Source: Archangiaceae bacterium (GTDB lineage: Bacteria > Myxococcota > Myxococcia > Myxococcales > Myxococcaceae). From it: a stretch of 64,000 nt of DNA. How positions within the stretch are numbered: the first letter of the stretch is position 1; every line of letters starts with the position of its first letter. Shown here piece after piece: positions 44,902 to 54,841 of the stretch. Below the pieces are notes generated by a model. It made no database searches and was not told where the DNA came from. It was given only the letters and a program-made list of their open reading frames with translations. The stretch covers positions 1 to 64,000 of the forward strand of contig JADJNS010000010.1 of the NCBI GenBank assembly GCA_016714225.1, in the 5' to 3' direction. Made by a program: the position numbers and the translations under genes.

Positions 44902-45955
44902 TTTTCTGAGGGCCCTGAGCCCGAGGAACCTTTCACTGCAAGTCCGGCGCTCACCCCCAGCAGGGCGGCCAGCTCGAAGACCGGCAGGGCCACGGTGTCG
45001 GAAACGCCCGTAACGCCGACCCGGTTGGCCAGGGGCCACGCGCAACCCCGCGCACCCACGTAGGCCGCGAAGGTCGAGTTGAAGAAGCGGCCGGCACGAA
45101 GCTGGCCGCAGGCCGAGAAGTCGAACCCGGTGGCGATGGAATTCTGGCGGAAGCCCTGACCTTCGACCCGAAGCCACGCCGCCTCGGCCGAGAGCGCCGG
45201 CTCGAGGTACAGCTCGGTCAGGTCGAAGCGGTAGCGGACCCCGGCGCCCAGGGCGACGCGAAACCAGCGCACCTGGCCGGGGGGCAGCGGCAGGGAGCGG
45301 GCGGTGGCCGAGGAGAGCTCGAGGAAGCCGCCCAGGCGGTCGCCGACCGAGACCATCAGGCCCAGGCCCGGTGCCACGCTGCCTGCCAGCTGGGCGCGCG
45401 CGTCGAGCGCGATGTCGATGCGAATGAGACTCGCTTGCGAGGGGAGAGGGTTGGGGTGAGGGGGGGAGGCAATGCGCTGACGATGGGTGGAGGGGGAACT
45501 GGTGTTGGCTCGGCGATGAGTTCGGGAGCGGGAGGGGGAACGGGAACGGGTACCGGTTCGGGAACGGGAACGACTTCGGGCGCGGGCTCGGGCGCGGGCG
45601 CGGGCATGCTTCGCACTGCTGGGCGCGGCGGCGGTGCAGGCTCCGGGGGTTGTTGCGCTGCTGGTTGTTGCGCTGCTGGCGTCGCTACCATCCACGCTGC
45701 CAGCACTGCCGCTGCCACTGTTTCGCGCTCGGCGCACGACGACGGCGCGGGCACCACGCGCTCGCGCACCACTGTGCCGTCGGCGCCGGTGAGCACCACC
45801 TTGAGGCCTTCGGCGGTGATTGAAATCGACCACCGGTGCCGCTCTCGCACCGCTGCGGGCGTCGAGCGGGTCAGCGCTTCGGCGACGCGCGCTTCGTCGG
45901 GGCACGCCAGCTCTGCCCCGAGCAACAGCACCATCGCGAACGCCGCGGCCGTCAT
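44898..45955 (-). CDS. Pro-rich envelope protein (frameshifted at a C7 tract)
   Basis: The 5' part (from GTG/ATG 45955) has a signal peptide (MTAAAFAMVLLLGAELAC), a small alpha/beta domain and a long Pro/Glu/Val linker (PVPEPVPVPVPPPAPEL). The 3' part, in another frame, is a beta-rich outer-membrane-like domain (LIRIDIALDARAQLAG, ATARSLPLPPGQVRWFRVAL, ELYLEPALSAEAAWLRV). The frames meet at a run of seven G on the plus strand (45460-45466), and one additional base joins them. I treat it as one gene that is either mis-sequenced or phase-variable. It is the first gene of the sigma operon. Confidence 0.65.
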
Positions 45956-45982
45956 GAAGGCGCGGCACCCTACTCGCTACGT

Positions 45983-46714
45983 TCACCGCTGAGAAACATC
46001 GCGCCCGGCCAGCAGCTCACGCCAGCGACTCAGCGCGCCATCGTAGAAGCCGGCTGGCGCGCTCCACCGCTCGGGGTTCTGGAACGTGCCGAACACCACG
46101 TCCCAGAGGGGCAGGTCCGAGTAGTTGTACGCGTGCACGTCGCGCTGGTGGTGCAGCCCGTGCGCTTCGGGGCGCTGAAACACGTAGCCGAGCCACGCCG
46201 GAGTGCGCAGGTTCGAGTGCTGGAACATGCCCACCGCCACGAAGAACGCGCCCGCCAGCGACGCGGCGTCGGCGGTCAGGCCCAGCACGAACCCGTAGAA
46301 GACGGTGCTCGTGACGGCCAGCCCGACGATTTCGATGGGGTGGAAGAAGGCCATGCCCGCAGGGTCCATTCGCTCGGGCGCGTGGTGCATCTGGTGCACC
46401 CAGCGCCACAGAAACGGCACCCGGTGCCACAGGCGGTGCAGCCAGTAGACGAAGAAGTCGTAGACCACGAAGCCGAGCACAGCGCCGCCCAGCTCGCCGA
46501 GCCGATCGCCCGGCAGCAGGTGGTGCCGGCCGATGAGCGGCCGCAGCACGTACGGCAGCGCGCCGTTCACCACCACGGTGAGCAGCCAGAAGAAGACCCC
46601 CCACGCCCGCCACTGGCCGCGAATCTCCGGCATCGCGCGCGCCGGCAGGAACCGGTCTTGCGCCAGCAGCCCGAGGTAGACCACCAGCAGCACGCCGAGG
46701 AAGGGAATCGCCAT
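45983..46714 (-). CDS. Fatty acid hydroxylase / sterol desaturase family protein
   Basis: This 243-residue integral membrane di-iron enzyme starts at the ATG giving MAIPFLGVLLVVYLGLL. The eight-histidine set of the family is visible as WLHRLWHRVP, VHQMHHAPE, AVGMFQHSNLR and HGLHHQRDVH. Four hydrophobic segments surround these clusters. It would hydroxylate or desaturate a lipid or sterol-like substrate. It lies 27 nt before the Pro-rich gene's start on the same strand, so it may be part of that operon. Confidence 0.92.
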   Translation of the reverse strand: MAIPFLGVLLVVYLGLLAQDRFLPARAMPEIRGQWRAWGVFFWLLTVVVNGALPYVLRPLIGRHHLLPGDRLGELGGAVLGFVVYDFFVYWLHRLWHRVPFLWRWVHQMHHAPERMDPAGMAFFHPIEIVGLAVTSTVFYGFVLGLTADAASLAGAFFVAVGMFQHSNLRTPAWLGYVFQRPEAHGLHHQRDVHAYNYSDLPLWDVVFGTFQNPERWSAPAGFYDGALSRWRELLAGRDVSQR

Positions 46715-46758
46715 TTTCGCCCGAGGTAGTTGTCGCAGCCGCCTCGATTGATCCCCCT

Positions 46759-46774
46759 GCGCAGAAAACTGCGC
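46759..46774. other. Perfect hairpin GCGCAG-AAAA-CTGCGC
   Basis: A 6-bp perfect stem with a 4-nt loop lies in the 79-nt gap between two minus-strand genes (46714 and 46794). No T-tract follows on either strand, so it is not a typical intrinsic terminator. It may be an mRNA structure upstream of the hydroxylase start. Confidence 0.4.
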
Positions 46775-46793
46775 TCGCCCGGGGCTGAACCGC

Positions 46794-48352
46794 CTACGGG
46801 ACGCCGAGCTGAAGCCGCGCCTGCGCGCCTCGCGTGAGCAGCGTCTGGGCGACCTCGCGCTGGTACCGCGGCCCATCGGCCGTCACCGCCTCGACGTTGA
46901 AGAACACCGCGCCCGGCGGCAGCGGGCTCAACGTCACCGGCAGCTCGGCGCAGCCCAGCGAGCGCTCGGTGCCGGCCACCAGCGCGTCTTTCTCGTCGGT
47001 GACGAACACGCGCACCCGCTGCACCCCCGCCGCGCTGCACGCCGCCTTCGCCGAGGTGAACGTGAGGTCGAGCTTCGCCGAGGCCGTGCCCGCGTCTGCC
47101 GGTTCGCCGAGGTCGACGGGCAACACCGCGAAGCTGGCTCCCCGAGCATCAGCTTGCCGCTCGCCAAGTACTCGATGCCTCCGCGCCCGGTCGCCGAGAG
47201 CGTCACCGGGTAGCTCGCCGGGTAGAAGCCGTTCGAGCGCCACGGCAGCGCGTCGCACGCCACCAGCGTGTCGAGCGGGGTGATGAGCCCGCCGACCTGC
47301 ACCCGCAGCTGGGCGACGCCCGCTTCGGTGCAGCTCTGGCCGCCGAAGCGGGGCTCGAGCAGCACGCTGCCGCTCAGCAGGCTCGACGCGGTGAGCCGCA
47401 GGTCGACGGCCTGGTCCGCGCCCGCTGTCACCACCGCGGTGCCGCTCGCTTTGCGCTGCCCGCCGGTCACCGTGTACTTCAGCGCGCCGGGTGGCAAGAG
47501 CGGCACCTTGATGCTGCGCGCGTGGCCCGCCTCGAACGACAGGCACGGCACGGTGAGCGGGGCTTCGTCACCGACCTGGAGCGTCACCGTCTCGGTCTGC
47601 GCCGCCGCGCAGCTCTCGAGCGGCGAGGCCCCGGCGTTGCTGCGCACCTCGAAGCGCCAGGTGAACGTCAGCGAGCCCAGCGCGGCCGGGTCGATGCGGC
47701 TCAGGTCGACCGCCAGCTCCGAGGTCTTGCCCAGCGTCACCAGCGCCTGCCCGCTCTTCTTCATCACCGGCTCGCCGCCCCGCAGGCCGAGCAGGGTGAA
47801 CGGGTGTGCGCCCGCGCGCAGCCCGGGGAGCGTGCCGCGCTCACCGGCGACGCCCGAGCAGGCGAAGCGCACGTGCCGGCCGTCGAGCGCCACGTCGACG
47901 GTCTCGACGTTCGCCTGCGCGCAGCTCTGGCCGTGGTCGAACGTCCACAGAAACGCGACTGCGCCGGTGGTCTTGGGGTCGAAGCCCAGGTCGACCGTCA
48001 CGTCTTGCGCGCGCTCGGGCTGAAACGGAAGGCGGCCCGTCGCGGTGGTCAGCGTGGCCAGCGCGCTCGTGGCGGTGAGCGCCCAGCTGGTGTCGCTCTC
48101 GGTCAGCGCATCGACGGTCAGCGACTGGCCCTCGCGGCCAAGGCACGGCGCCCGCAGCAGGGGGCGCAGGCCGAGGTACAGCTGCACCGACTCGACCCCG
48201 GCGCTCGCGCACGTCTCGGTCCCTCCATTGAACGTCCAGTGAAAGGTGACCGAGCCGGGCGGGTGCGGCGGGGGCGCGCCCGAGTCGACAGGCGTGAGCG
48301 CGCCGGAGCCACAGGCCGCGAGCGCGAAGAGCAGCAGGCGTGAGGGTCGCAT
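46794..48352 (-). CDS. Large beta-rich lipoprotein (frameshifted near 47140)
   Basis: The lipoprotein signal is MRPSRLLLFALAACGSGA. The mature protein is built of several beta-sandwich repeats, each with a Cys pair and a shared pattern: SVTFHWTFNGGTETCASAGV, AFLWTFDHGQSCAQANVETV, LTFTWRFEVRSNAG, LRVQVGGLITPLDTLVACDA. About five such units occur, with a late one (LDLTFTSAKAACSAAGVQRV) in the shifted frame. The opening frame is interrupted at about 47140, and one extra base in the CCCC run (47140-47143) restores the reading frame to the stop at 46794. Surface role unknown. Confidence 0.7.
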
Positions 48353-48392
48353 CGGCCGGTGGGTGGTGGCCGGCCTCGCGACTTTTCAAAGC

Positions 48393-49058
48393 TCAGAGCG
48401 AAAAACCGACCCGCAGCAGGTTGAGGTTCAGCGTCCACACGAAGCCCTCGGTGCGGGTGCGCGCGGTGGTGCGCCTGGAGAACGGGCTCAAGAGCTGCAG
48501 CCCGGTCGAGTCGAGGTAGTCGTAGGCGTAGCCCGCGCCGATGCCGACGGTGGGCGAGAGGTAGAGCGCTCCGAAGCGCCACTCGTAGCCGACGTCGGCT
48601 TCGGCGAGAAACGCCCGGGTGTAGCCGGGCCCCAGGTCGAGCGGGCCCGAGAGCGCGCAGAGCACGTCGGGCGGGCAGCGAAAGAGGCTGCTCTGCACCG
48701 GGTGCGTCAGGGTGAAGCGGGCATGCAGATCGGCCCACAGCCCGCGCCACAGCGAGACCTTCGGGCCCGCGGCGAACGAGACACCGAAGCCGTTGAGCGT
48801 GCGACGACCGTCCCACTTGTCGACCAGGCCGACCCACATCGCTTCGAGGTCGAGGCTGGTGCGCTCGGTGAGCCGAATGCTCACCCCCAGCGGCAGCTCG
48901 AGCCCGTACTCGTTGTCGGTGAGCCCGCGCGCGGCGAGGGCGAGGGTGCCCAGCGGGTAGCCGTAGACGGTGACGCGCGACGCGTCGGCGCGCGCGTCGG
49001 TCAGCTGCTGCGACGTGTCGAGCTGCGCCAGCGCTGCGAACAAGACGAGGGCGTGCAT
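48393..49058 (-). CDS. Outer-membrane beta-barrel-like protein
   Basis: This 221-residue protein has a short hydrophobic N-terminus (MHALVLFAALAQLDTSQQL). The remainder shows alternating strands (YGLELPLGVSIRLTERTSLD, LNGFGVSFAAGPKVSLWRGL, LAEADVGYEWRFGALYLSP, VWTLNLNLLRVGFSL) ending in an aromatic/hydrophobic C-terminal strand (VGFSL) typical of BAM-assembled barrels. No finer family assignment was possible. It lies next to a family-2 repeat copy. Confidence 0.68.
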   Translation of the reverse strand: MHALVLFAALAQLDTSQQLTDARADASRVTVYGYPLGTLALAARGLTDNEYGLELPLGVSIRLTERTSLDLEAMWVGLVDKWDGRRTLNGFGVSFAAGPKVSLWRGLWADLHARFTLTHPVQSSLFRCPPDVLCALSGPLDLGPGYTRAFLAEADVGYEWRFGALYLSPTVGIGAGYAYDYLDSTGLQLLSPFSRRTTARTRTEGFVWTLNLNLLRVGFSL

Positions 49059-49356
49059 GCGCGCGCGGTGAGCAGGTTCTGTGCCGCGGCGATGACGCCT
49101 TGAGCTCGCGCGGTTGCCGTGCCGCCCGCCTCAGAAAAACGAGACCGCGCACCCTGAGCGGAGAGGAGGACCGCAGGTCCGACTCGCAGTCGAACGGGTG
49201 CCGTCGCCGCTGGAACGCGAAGCAACGCATACGCTGTGCGCCAAGCAGCAGAGCGTGCGCAGCAATACGATGGAGTATCTGCGCGTCAGCCTTCGGCGAG
49301 CGACGGCAGGGTTCGACGTGGCTCACCCTGACCGCTCTCGGATGACTCTTTCACGC
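49059..49356. other. Gene-less stretch of about 300 bp with a family-2 repeat
   Basis: No coding frame is supported. Most of the stretch is copy 1 of the family-2 repeat. The first 85 bases (49059-49145) should contain the promoter of the beta-barrel gene (minus strand); nothing else is visible. Confidence 0.7.
49146..49335 (-). repeat. Interspersed repeat family 2, copy 1
   Basis: Read on the minus strand this aligns with 59913-60091. Shared blocks include CAGGGTGAGC, TCGCTCGCCGAAGGCT, CTCCATCGTAT, GACGGCACCCGTTCGACTGC and GCTCAGGGTGCGCGG. The repeat begins and ends with direct CAGGGTG motifs. Confidence 0.85.
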
Positions 49357-51369
49357 TCAGCGCTTGAGCTCGGCGGCGAGGTGCCCGGCGCCGTAGACCT
49401 TCTCGAGCGCGGCGTAGATGAGGTCGGCGTGCACGGCGGTGGCGCGGTTCTCGCGGCCGTCGTACCCGTAGTTGCCGCCCAGCGAAGCCAGGTTCCCGTC
49501 GAACACCAGCCCCACCACGTCGCCGGCCTTGTCGACCAGCGGCGAGCCCGAGTTGCCCCCGATGATGTCGTTGGTGGTGGCGAGGTCGAAGCGCGTCGCC
49601 GGCTTGAGCCCCGCCTTCGCCTTGAGCCACGCGTCGCTGGCGGCGAAGGGCGCCTTGCCGGTGAGCCGGTCGAAGAACCCGCCCACGGTGGTGAACGGCT
49701 TCACCTCGCCCCAGCCCTTCACCTGCCCGTACGAGAGGCGCAGGGTGAAGGTCGCGTCGGGGTAGCCGCTCGCGCCCACCACCGCCTTCTTCGCCTCTGA
49801 AATCTGCTCGTACCCGCGCTTCACCTGCGCATCGAAGTCGTCTTCCACCTGCTTGCGCGCAGCGCGCGCCGCGGCGTCGACCTTCTTGGCGAACACCAGC
49901 ATCGGGTCCGAGTCGAGCGCCCGCTTGCCCTCGAGCACCTCTTTGCGCACCGCGGCGTCGTCGAGCGCGCTGCCGTCGACGAGCTGGGTGGCCAGGTCGT
50001 CGGGCGACTGCTTGCCCAGCACCTCGCGCACCAGGGCGTCGTCGGCGCCGAGCAGGTTGCGCAGCCGGGTCAACGACCAGGTGAGCGTCGCCTTCTCGAG
50101 CGGCTTCGACACCGGCACCGCGCCCGAGAGCTGCTGCACCAGCGCCGGCCGCCGCGCCTCGGAGTACTCGGGCAGCCGCTCGGCGTTCGCCTTGGCCCCC
50201 TCTTCACGGTCGCGCACCAGCAGCCGCGCGTACGCGAACAGCTCCGAATCGAACGCTTCGGCGGCCTCGAGCAGCCGGTAGCGCGGCAACAGCGGGCGCA
50301 TCGCCGCGGCGCCTTTGGCCACCAGCTCCCAACCGCCGCGCGTCGCCTCGGGCGCCTTCTCGCGCAGCGCGGTCTCGTCGGCGCGCTTCTGCTCGAGGAA
50401 CCCGGGCGCCACCAGTGCCTGCTGCCGGCCGCGCAGCGCCTTGAGGCCGTTCTCGACCGAGCGCAGCCGCGAACGCGTCACCCGGGTGCGCTCGGGGTCG
50501 CCCTGCATCCACTGGTCGAGGCGGCCGCGCAGCTCGGCCAGGTAGAGCAGTGTCCACGGCAGCACGACGTCGCGCTGCAGCTCGAGGTGCGCGACGGTGC
50601 GGCCGCGCTCGGTGCCGCCGGGGTGGCCCGAGGTGAACACCAGCTCGTTCTCGTTCGCACCGCCGGCCTTCACCTTGAGCGCCTCGGGCGTCGGGCGGGG
50701 CTTGCCGTCTTCCCACACCCGCAACAGCGCCACGTCGACGCCGTAGCGGGGGAAGTTGAAGTTGTCGGGGTCACCTCCGAACGCGGCCATGGCGAACTCG
50801 GGGGCGAACACCAGCCGCACGTCTTGAAAGCGCCGGTAGGTGTAGAGGTGAAAGCGCGCCCCGTTGAACAGCGTCACCACGTCGCAGCGCTTTTTCACGT
50901 CGCCCTGGGCGCACTCCTGCTCGATGGCGGCGGTCTCGGCCTTCAGCTTCTTCTGGAACCCGGCGCCGCTCTGGCCCTTCACCGCGGCCAGCACGCGCTC
51001 GCTGACGTCGGTGATGCTGATCAGCTGGTTGGCCTCTGTCTTCGCGCACCGCTCTTCCTGCTCGCGGGCCTTCGCCACGAACGGCACCGAGAGCAGGTCG
51101 CGCTCGGCGCTCGAGAGGTCTTCCACGCAGGCGCGCACGCAGTGGTGGTTGGTGAGCACCAGCCCGTCTCTCGACACGAAGCTCGCCGAGCAGCCGTTGG
51201 CCAGCCGCAGCGAGCCCAGCCGCACCTTCTCGAGCCACTTCGCGTCGGGGCCGAAGCCGTACGCCTTCTTCACCTGCGCAGAGGGAAAGTCGTCGTACGT
51301 CCACATTCCCTCGTCGGCAGACGAGGGCACGGCGCACAGCGTCATGATCAGCAGCGCAGAGCGGAACAT
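49357..51369 (-). CDS. S46 family dipeptidyl-peptidase (DPP7/DPP11-like)
   Basis: This 670-residue secreted serine peptidase has signal MFRSALLIMTLCAVPSSA. The chymotrypsin-like core has LVLTNHHCV (catalytic His), AFGGDPDNFNFPRYGVDVAL (catalytic Asp region) and TNDIIGGNSGSPLVDKAG (catalytic Ser). The large helical insertion of S46 enzymes lies between these. The N-terminal EGMWTYDDFPSAQVKKAYGF is the family's start block. It removes dipeptides from proteins in the periplasm or medium, consistent with a predatory or proteolytic lifestyle. It is divergent from the phosphatase gene by 78 nt. Confidence 0.95.
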   Translation of the reverse strand: MFRSALLIMTLCAVPSSADEGMWTYDDFPSAQVKKAYGFGPDAKWLEKVRLGSLRLANGCSASFVSRDGLVLTNHHCVRACVEDLSSAERDLLSVPFVAKAREQEERCAKTEANQLISITDVSERVLAAVKGQSGAGFQKKLKAETAAIEQECAQGDVKKRCDVVTLFNGARFHLYTYRRFQDVRLVFAPEFAMAAFGGDPDNFNFPRYGVDVALLRVWEDGKPRPTPEALKVKAGGANENELVFTSGHPGGTERGRTVAHLELQRDVVLPWTLLYLAELRGRLDQWMQGDPERTRVTRSRLRSVENGLKALRGRQQALVAPGFLEQKRADETALREKAPEATRGGWELVAKGAAAMRPLLPRYRLLEAAEAFDSELFAYARLLVRDREEGAKANAERLPEYSEARRPALVQQLSGAVPVSKPLEKATLTWSLTRLRNLLGADDALVREVLGKQSPDDLATQLVDGSALDDAAVRKEVLEGKRALDSDPMLVFAKKVDAAARAARKQVEDDFDAQVKRGYEQISEAKKAVVGASGYPDATFTLRLSYGQVKGWGEVKPFTTVGGFFDRLTGKAPFAASDAWLKAKAGLKPATRFDLATTNDIIGGNSGSPLVDKAGDVVGLVFDGNLASLGGNYGYDGRENRATAVHADLIYAALEKVYGAGHLAAELKR

Positions 51370-51447
51370 GCCGCCTTTTGTGGGTTTCTTCCGTCTCTGT
51401 CTACGGAATGTGCTCGGCCCAGCGAGGGTTACCCTCGAACGGCCCTC

Positions 51448-52017
51448 ATGAATCACTACAGTCTCATCTCTTTCTGTGCAGTCGCTTTGACCGTCTCGGC
51501 GTGCGCGTTCGGCCCGCCCTTCGTGCAGAACATTCACACCGTGGTACCGGGCACCGTCTACCGCTCGGCCCAGCTGTCGGGGCCTCGCCTGACCGAGCTG
51601 GCCGAAGAGCGAAAGATTCGCTCGGTCATCAACCTGCGCGGCGCGGCGCCCGGCGAGCGCTGGTACGACGAAGAGGTGGCCGCCGCGAAGGCCGCCGGCC
51701 TCGAGCACCACGACTTCATGCTCTCGTCGCGCGAAGAGGTCTCGCGCGCGCAGGCCGACGAGCTGGTCGCCATCATGAAGGCGGCACCCAAGCCGATGCT
51801 GATTCACTGCTGGGCGGGTGCCGACCGCACCGGCCTCGCCTCGGCGCTCTACCTCTACGCGCTCGCCGGCGAGAAGCCCGAGCGCGCCGAGCGTGCGCTC
51901 TCGATGCGCTACCACCACTTCTCGTTCACCTCGGCCGGAGCGATGGACCGCAGCTTCAACCGCTACATCACCGCGCCTGACGACCTCGCGCCCCAAGGCG
52001 TGGCCGCCAGCCCCTGA
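51448..52017 (+). CDS. Lipoprotein dual-specificity-type phosphatase
   Basis: This 189-residue protein has signal MNHYSLISFCAVALTVSAC with lipobox VSAC. The Cys-based phosphatase signature HCxxGxxRT is present as LIHCWAGADRTGLAS. RSAQLSGPRLTELAEERKIR and SVINLRG with the preceding segment match the fused DSP/PTPase (Siw14-like) group that often acts on inositol phosphates or phosphotyrosine. It is presumably anchored on the outer side of the inner or outer membrane. Confidence 0.85.
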   Translation: MNHYSLISFCAVALTVSACAFGPPFVQNIHTVVPGTVYRSAQLSGPRLTELAEERKIRSVINLRGAAPGERWYDEEVAAAKAAGLEHHDFMLSSREEVSRAQADELVAIMKAAPKPMLIHCWAGADRTGLASALYLYALAGEKPERAERALSMRYHHFSFTSAGAMDRSFNRYITAPDDLAPQGVAASP

Positions 52018-52020
52018 TTC

Positions 52021-53997
52021 TCAGGGAAGCGGCAGGCGCAGCACCGAGCTCACGTCGCCGAGCACGTACAGCGCTCCGTCGGCAACCTGCAGGGCGTAGT
52101 GGTCGTGGCTGCTGGGCAGCACCAGCGGCTGGAGCACGTTGCCGCCGCTGCGCCGCACGCAGAGCTGTGGCCCTCCGGCGACGTAGACGTCGCCGTTCGA
52201 GGCGACCGCGATGGCCGACGTCGCCAGCTCGCAGCCGGTGTTGCTCACCGTCACGCCCGACCAGCTGGTGCCGCTGCGCTGAAAGAGCGCTCCGCTCGCT
52301 CCCACCGCCCAGACCTCGCTGCCGTCCCAGCTGCTCACCGCCAGCAGGTCGTCGGCGCCGCCGGTCATCGTGTCGCGCGACCAGCCGCCGTCGGCGTTCC
52401 GCGAGAAGGCCGCGTGGTCTCCCACCACGAACAGCCGGCTCGGCGACGCGCCCCACATCGCGCGCAGCGTGCCGGCGTCGCGCAGCTCGACGTTCCAGCT
52501 GCCCGAGGGCGCGCGGTGGTGCACCTCGCCTGAAGACACCGCCGCCCAGACCTCGCTCTCGATGGCGGTGAGCGCCGCGCCCTTGGTGGGCAGCACCCGG
52601 TCATTGGTCCAGCTCCCGCCGGTGCGGCGCCACACCGTCGAGTCGGTGACGATGAACAGCCCAGCGTCCGAGACGGCGACCGACTGGAGCTCGCTGTCGC
52701 CGAGGCCGAGGTCGCGGCTGAACGGGTAGCGCCAGCCGCCGTCGCCAGCGCGCTGCAGGAGCAGCCCGCCCGCGCCCGCGGCGTAGACGCTGCCGCCAAA
52801 GGCCGCGGCCCTGCCGATGGCTCGCTGGTCGCTCTCTACCGGTGTCGACCAGCTGCCTGCCGCGCGCACCGTGAACGCGCCGCCCCGCCCGGCGGCAGCG
52901 ACGTAGGTTCCGTTCGACGAGAGGTAGTCGATGGCGCCTTCGTACGCCAGGCTCGGCCGCTGAATCACGTCGTCGTTGGTGATGACCAGGCCGTCGCATG
53001 CCACCAGCAGGCCTCCATCAGCGTCGTCGGAGAGGCCCACCACCACCGCGCCGCAGTTGGTGGGGGGCGTGACCGAGGTCCACCGGGTCGGGTCGATGGG
53101 GTCCTGCCGGGCGAGATACGCGGCGGCGCCGGTGTAACCCCCCATCCACCCCTCGCCGGTGCGCAGCCGGGTGAACACGGTGACCAGCTGTGGCGGGGCG
53201 GCAATCGACGCGGTGACCCAGCCCGCGTCGGCGAGCACGTGAACGATGGGCGCGCCGGCGCCTGCGCGCGGAGCACAGGTGACTCCGGCGCCGCCCGGGT
53301 CGGCGAGCAGCACGCCGCAGTCGAGGCCGGCGTCGACCTTCACCTCGGCCACGCCGGCCGCGCTGCCGCGGTAGAGCCGGCCGTCGCAGCTCACCCAGGT
53401 GGCCTGCGCGGTGCCGTCGATGCCGAAGCACGAGCGGTTGTTCGCCGGCGCCGAGCCGCCGACCGAGACGCCCGACCAGCTGCCGCCGTCGAAGTGGAGC
53501 AGCGGGTGGCGCGAGCCGGTGGCCCACACGTCGTCGCTCGCCAGGCCCCAGACCAGCCACAGGTCGGCGAACGGCAGGCCGCCCGAGCCGGCGATGGAGA
53601 GCGGGTCGACCTCGGTGAAGCCGGCGCCATTCCAGTGGGTGAGCAGCCCCGCGCGGCCCGCGCCCCACACGTCGTCGGGGCCGGCCGCGTAGACCGCGCC
53701 GAAGTCGCGCCCGTGCGGCAGCGGGTGGTCCCAGCACACTCCTCCGTCGGTGCAGGTGGCGCGGGTGAAGGTGACCGCGCTGCCGCCGCCCGCACCGCCC
53801 GCGGTCGCGCCGCCGCCCGCCGTTGCAGTGCCGCCGCTCATGCCTCCCTGGCCACCCGCGGTCGAGCCGCCGCTGGTGCCGCCGCCGGTCGCTCCGCCGT
53901 CGGGGCAGCGGCCGCTGGCGTAGCAGTCGCTCAGCGCGCGGCCGAAGTCGAAGCAGCCGGTGAGCAGGAGCAGCGCCAGCAGCCGCACCCTTCTCAT
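52021..53997 (-). CDS. Beta-propeller-like lipoprotein with Gly/Thr/Ser linker
   Basis: This 658-residue protein has signal MRRVRLLALLLLTGC. A Cys pair and a Gly/Thr/Ser/Ala linker follow (about 30-75), then many repeats of about 45 residues. Each has a V-W-[AG]-x-G or Y-A-A-G core (DDVWGAGRAGLLTHW, DDVWATGSRHPLLHF, SEVWAAVSSGEVHHR, SEVWAVGASGALFQR), as expected for a WD40- or BNR-type propeller. Similar proteins are numerous in myxobacteria. No enzyme residues are visible. Its start overlaps the end of the next minus-strand gene by 4 nt. Confidence 0.82.
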   Translation of the reverse strand: MRRVRLLALLLLTGCFDFGRALSDCYASGRCPDGGATGGGTSGGSTAGGQGGMSGGTATAGGGATAGGAGGGSAVTFTRATCTDGGVCWDHPLPHGRDFGAVYAAGPDDVWGAGRAGLLTHWNGAGFTEVDPLSIAGSGGLPFADLWLVWGLASDDVWATGSRHPLLHFDGGSWSGVSVGGSAPANNRSCFGIDGTAQATWVSCDGRLYRGSAAGVAEVKVDAGLDCGVLLADPGGAGVTCAPRAGAGAPIVHVLADAGWVTASIAAPPQLVTVFTRLRTGEGWMGGYTGAAAYLARQDPIDPTRWTSVTPPTNCGAVVVGLSDDADGGLLVACDGLVITNDDVIQRPSLAYEGAIDYLSSNGTYVAAAGRGGAFTVRAAGSWSTPVESDQRAIGRAAAFGGSVYAAGAGGLLLQRAGDGGWRYPFSRDLGLGDSELQSVAVSDAGLFIVTDSTVWRRTGGSWTNDRVLPTKGAALTAIESEVWAAVSSGEVHHRAPSGSWNVELRDAGTLRAMWGASPSRLFVVGDHAAFSRNADGGWSRDTMTGGADDLLAVSSWDGSEVWAVGASGALFQRSGTSWSGVTVSNTGCELATSAIAVASNGDVYVAGGPQLCVRRSGGNVLQPLVLPSSHDHYALQVADGALYVLGDVSSVLRLPLP

Positions 53998-54689
53998 TGC
54001 GGCCCCAGCAGGAAGAGGAGCACGCCGGCGACGAGCAGCGCGGTGCCGACGCCCAGCGCGACGAAGCCGCCGGTCTGCAGCGCCGAGCCGCGGTTCGCCA
54101 CCCGCTCGGCGTCCCCGGCAGAGAAAGACGAGTGGGTGAGGGTGTCGTAGTCGCTCTTCGACTGCGCCAGCATCACCGTGCCGGCGGCGCCCGAGAGCAG
54201 GCCCAACAGGCCCGGCACCCACGCCACCGGCTTGAGCCTGCGGGGGAGCTTCGCGCCGAGCTGGCGGGCCAGGGCGCGGGCCGCCTCGTCGAGCGGGTCG
54301 AGCAGCGCGGGCTCGTCACTCGCGCGCGCCGAGGTCTCGGCGATGATGCGGGTGTCGTTGCCGAGCACGGTGAGCTGCACCTGGTACACCGCGTCGAGCC
54401 GGGCCACGTTGCCCTTGAGCGTCGCCGAGGTGCCCAGCGCGTTGCCCAGCTCGGCCAGGCAGCTCTCGCTCTCGGAGCAGCCCAAGAGCTGCCGCTGGCG
54501 CTCGGCGCCCAGGAGCACCGCAATCTCGTCCGACGTCACCACCTCGATGCCCGACGCGCGCAGGCTCTGCGCCAGCGCTGCGGTGAACACCCGCACCTTG
54601 TCGGCCGAGAGCCCGGGCCCCGAGAGCGGAGGCGCCACCAACTTCACTGGAGTCGCGGCGAGCAGCGACGACAAGAACAGCGCGAGCAC
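53994..54689 (-). CDS. Secreted/membrane protein, paralog of 6320-6766
   Basis: This 231-residue protein starts at GTG 54689 with signal-like MLALFLSSLLAATP. The soluble part has FTAALAQSLRASGIEVVTSD and a cysteine pair (LGCSESESCLAELGNALG) followed by TSATLKGNVARLDAVYQVQL. The same layout occurs in the protein at 6320-6766. The C-terminus adds two hydrophobic segments (WVPGLLGLLSGAAGTVML, VALGVGTALLVAGVLLFLLG), so it is membrane-anchored. Family unknown. It overlaps the propeller lipoprotein gene by 4 nt. Confidence 0.72.
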   Translation of the reverse strand: MLALFLSSLLAATPVKLVAPPLSGPGLSADKVRVFTAALAQSLRASGIEVVTSDEIAVLLGAERQRQLLGCSESESCLAELGNALGTSATLKGNVARLDAVYQVQLTVLGNDTRIIAETSARASDEPALLDPLDEAARALARQLGAKLPRRLKPVAWVPGLLGLLSGAAGTVMLAQSKSDYDTLTHSSFSAGDAERVANRGSALQTGGFVALGVGTALLVAGVLLFLLGPQ

Positions 54690-54841
54690 GAGGGTCGCAC
54701 TCTACCCGCCGTCGCAGGGGTGGAAAGGAGTTCAGCGGCGACCTGCGCCCGGTGAGGAAACGTGAGTGACGCGCCGCCCTGGTGCTCCGGGTCGACTTCG
54801 CCCCTTTGCTCGAGGCGCGGCGTCGGCGACAGACTCACGGC

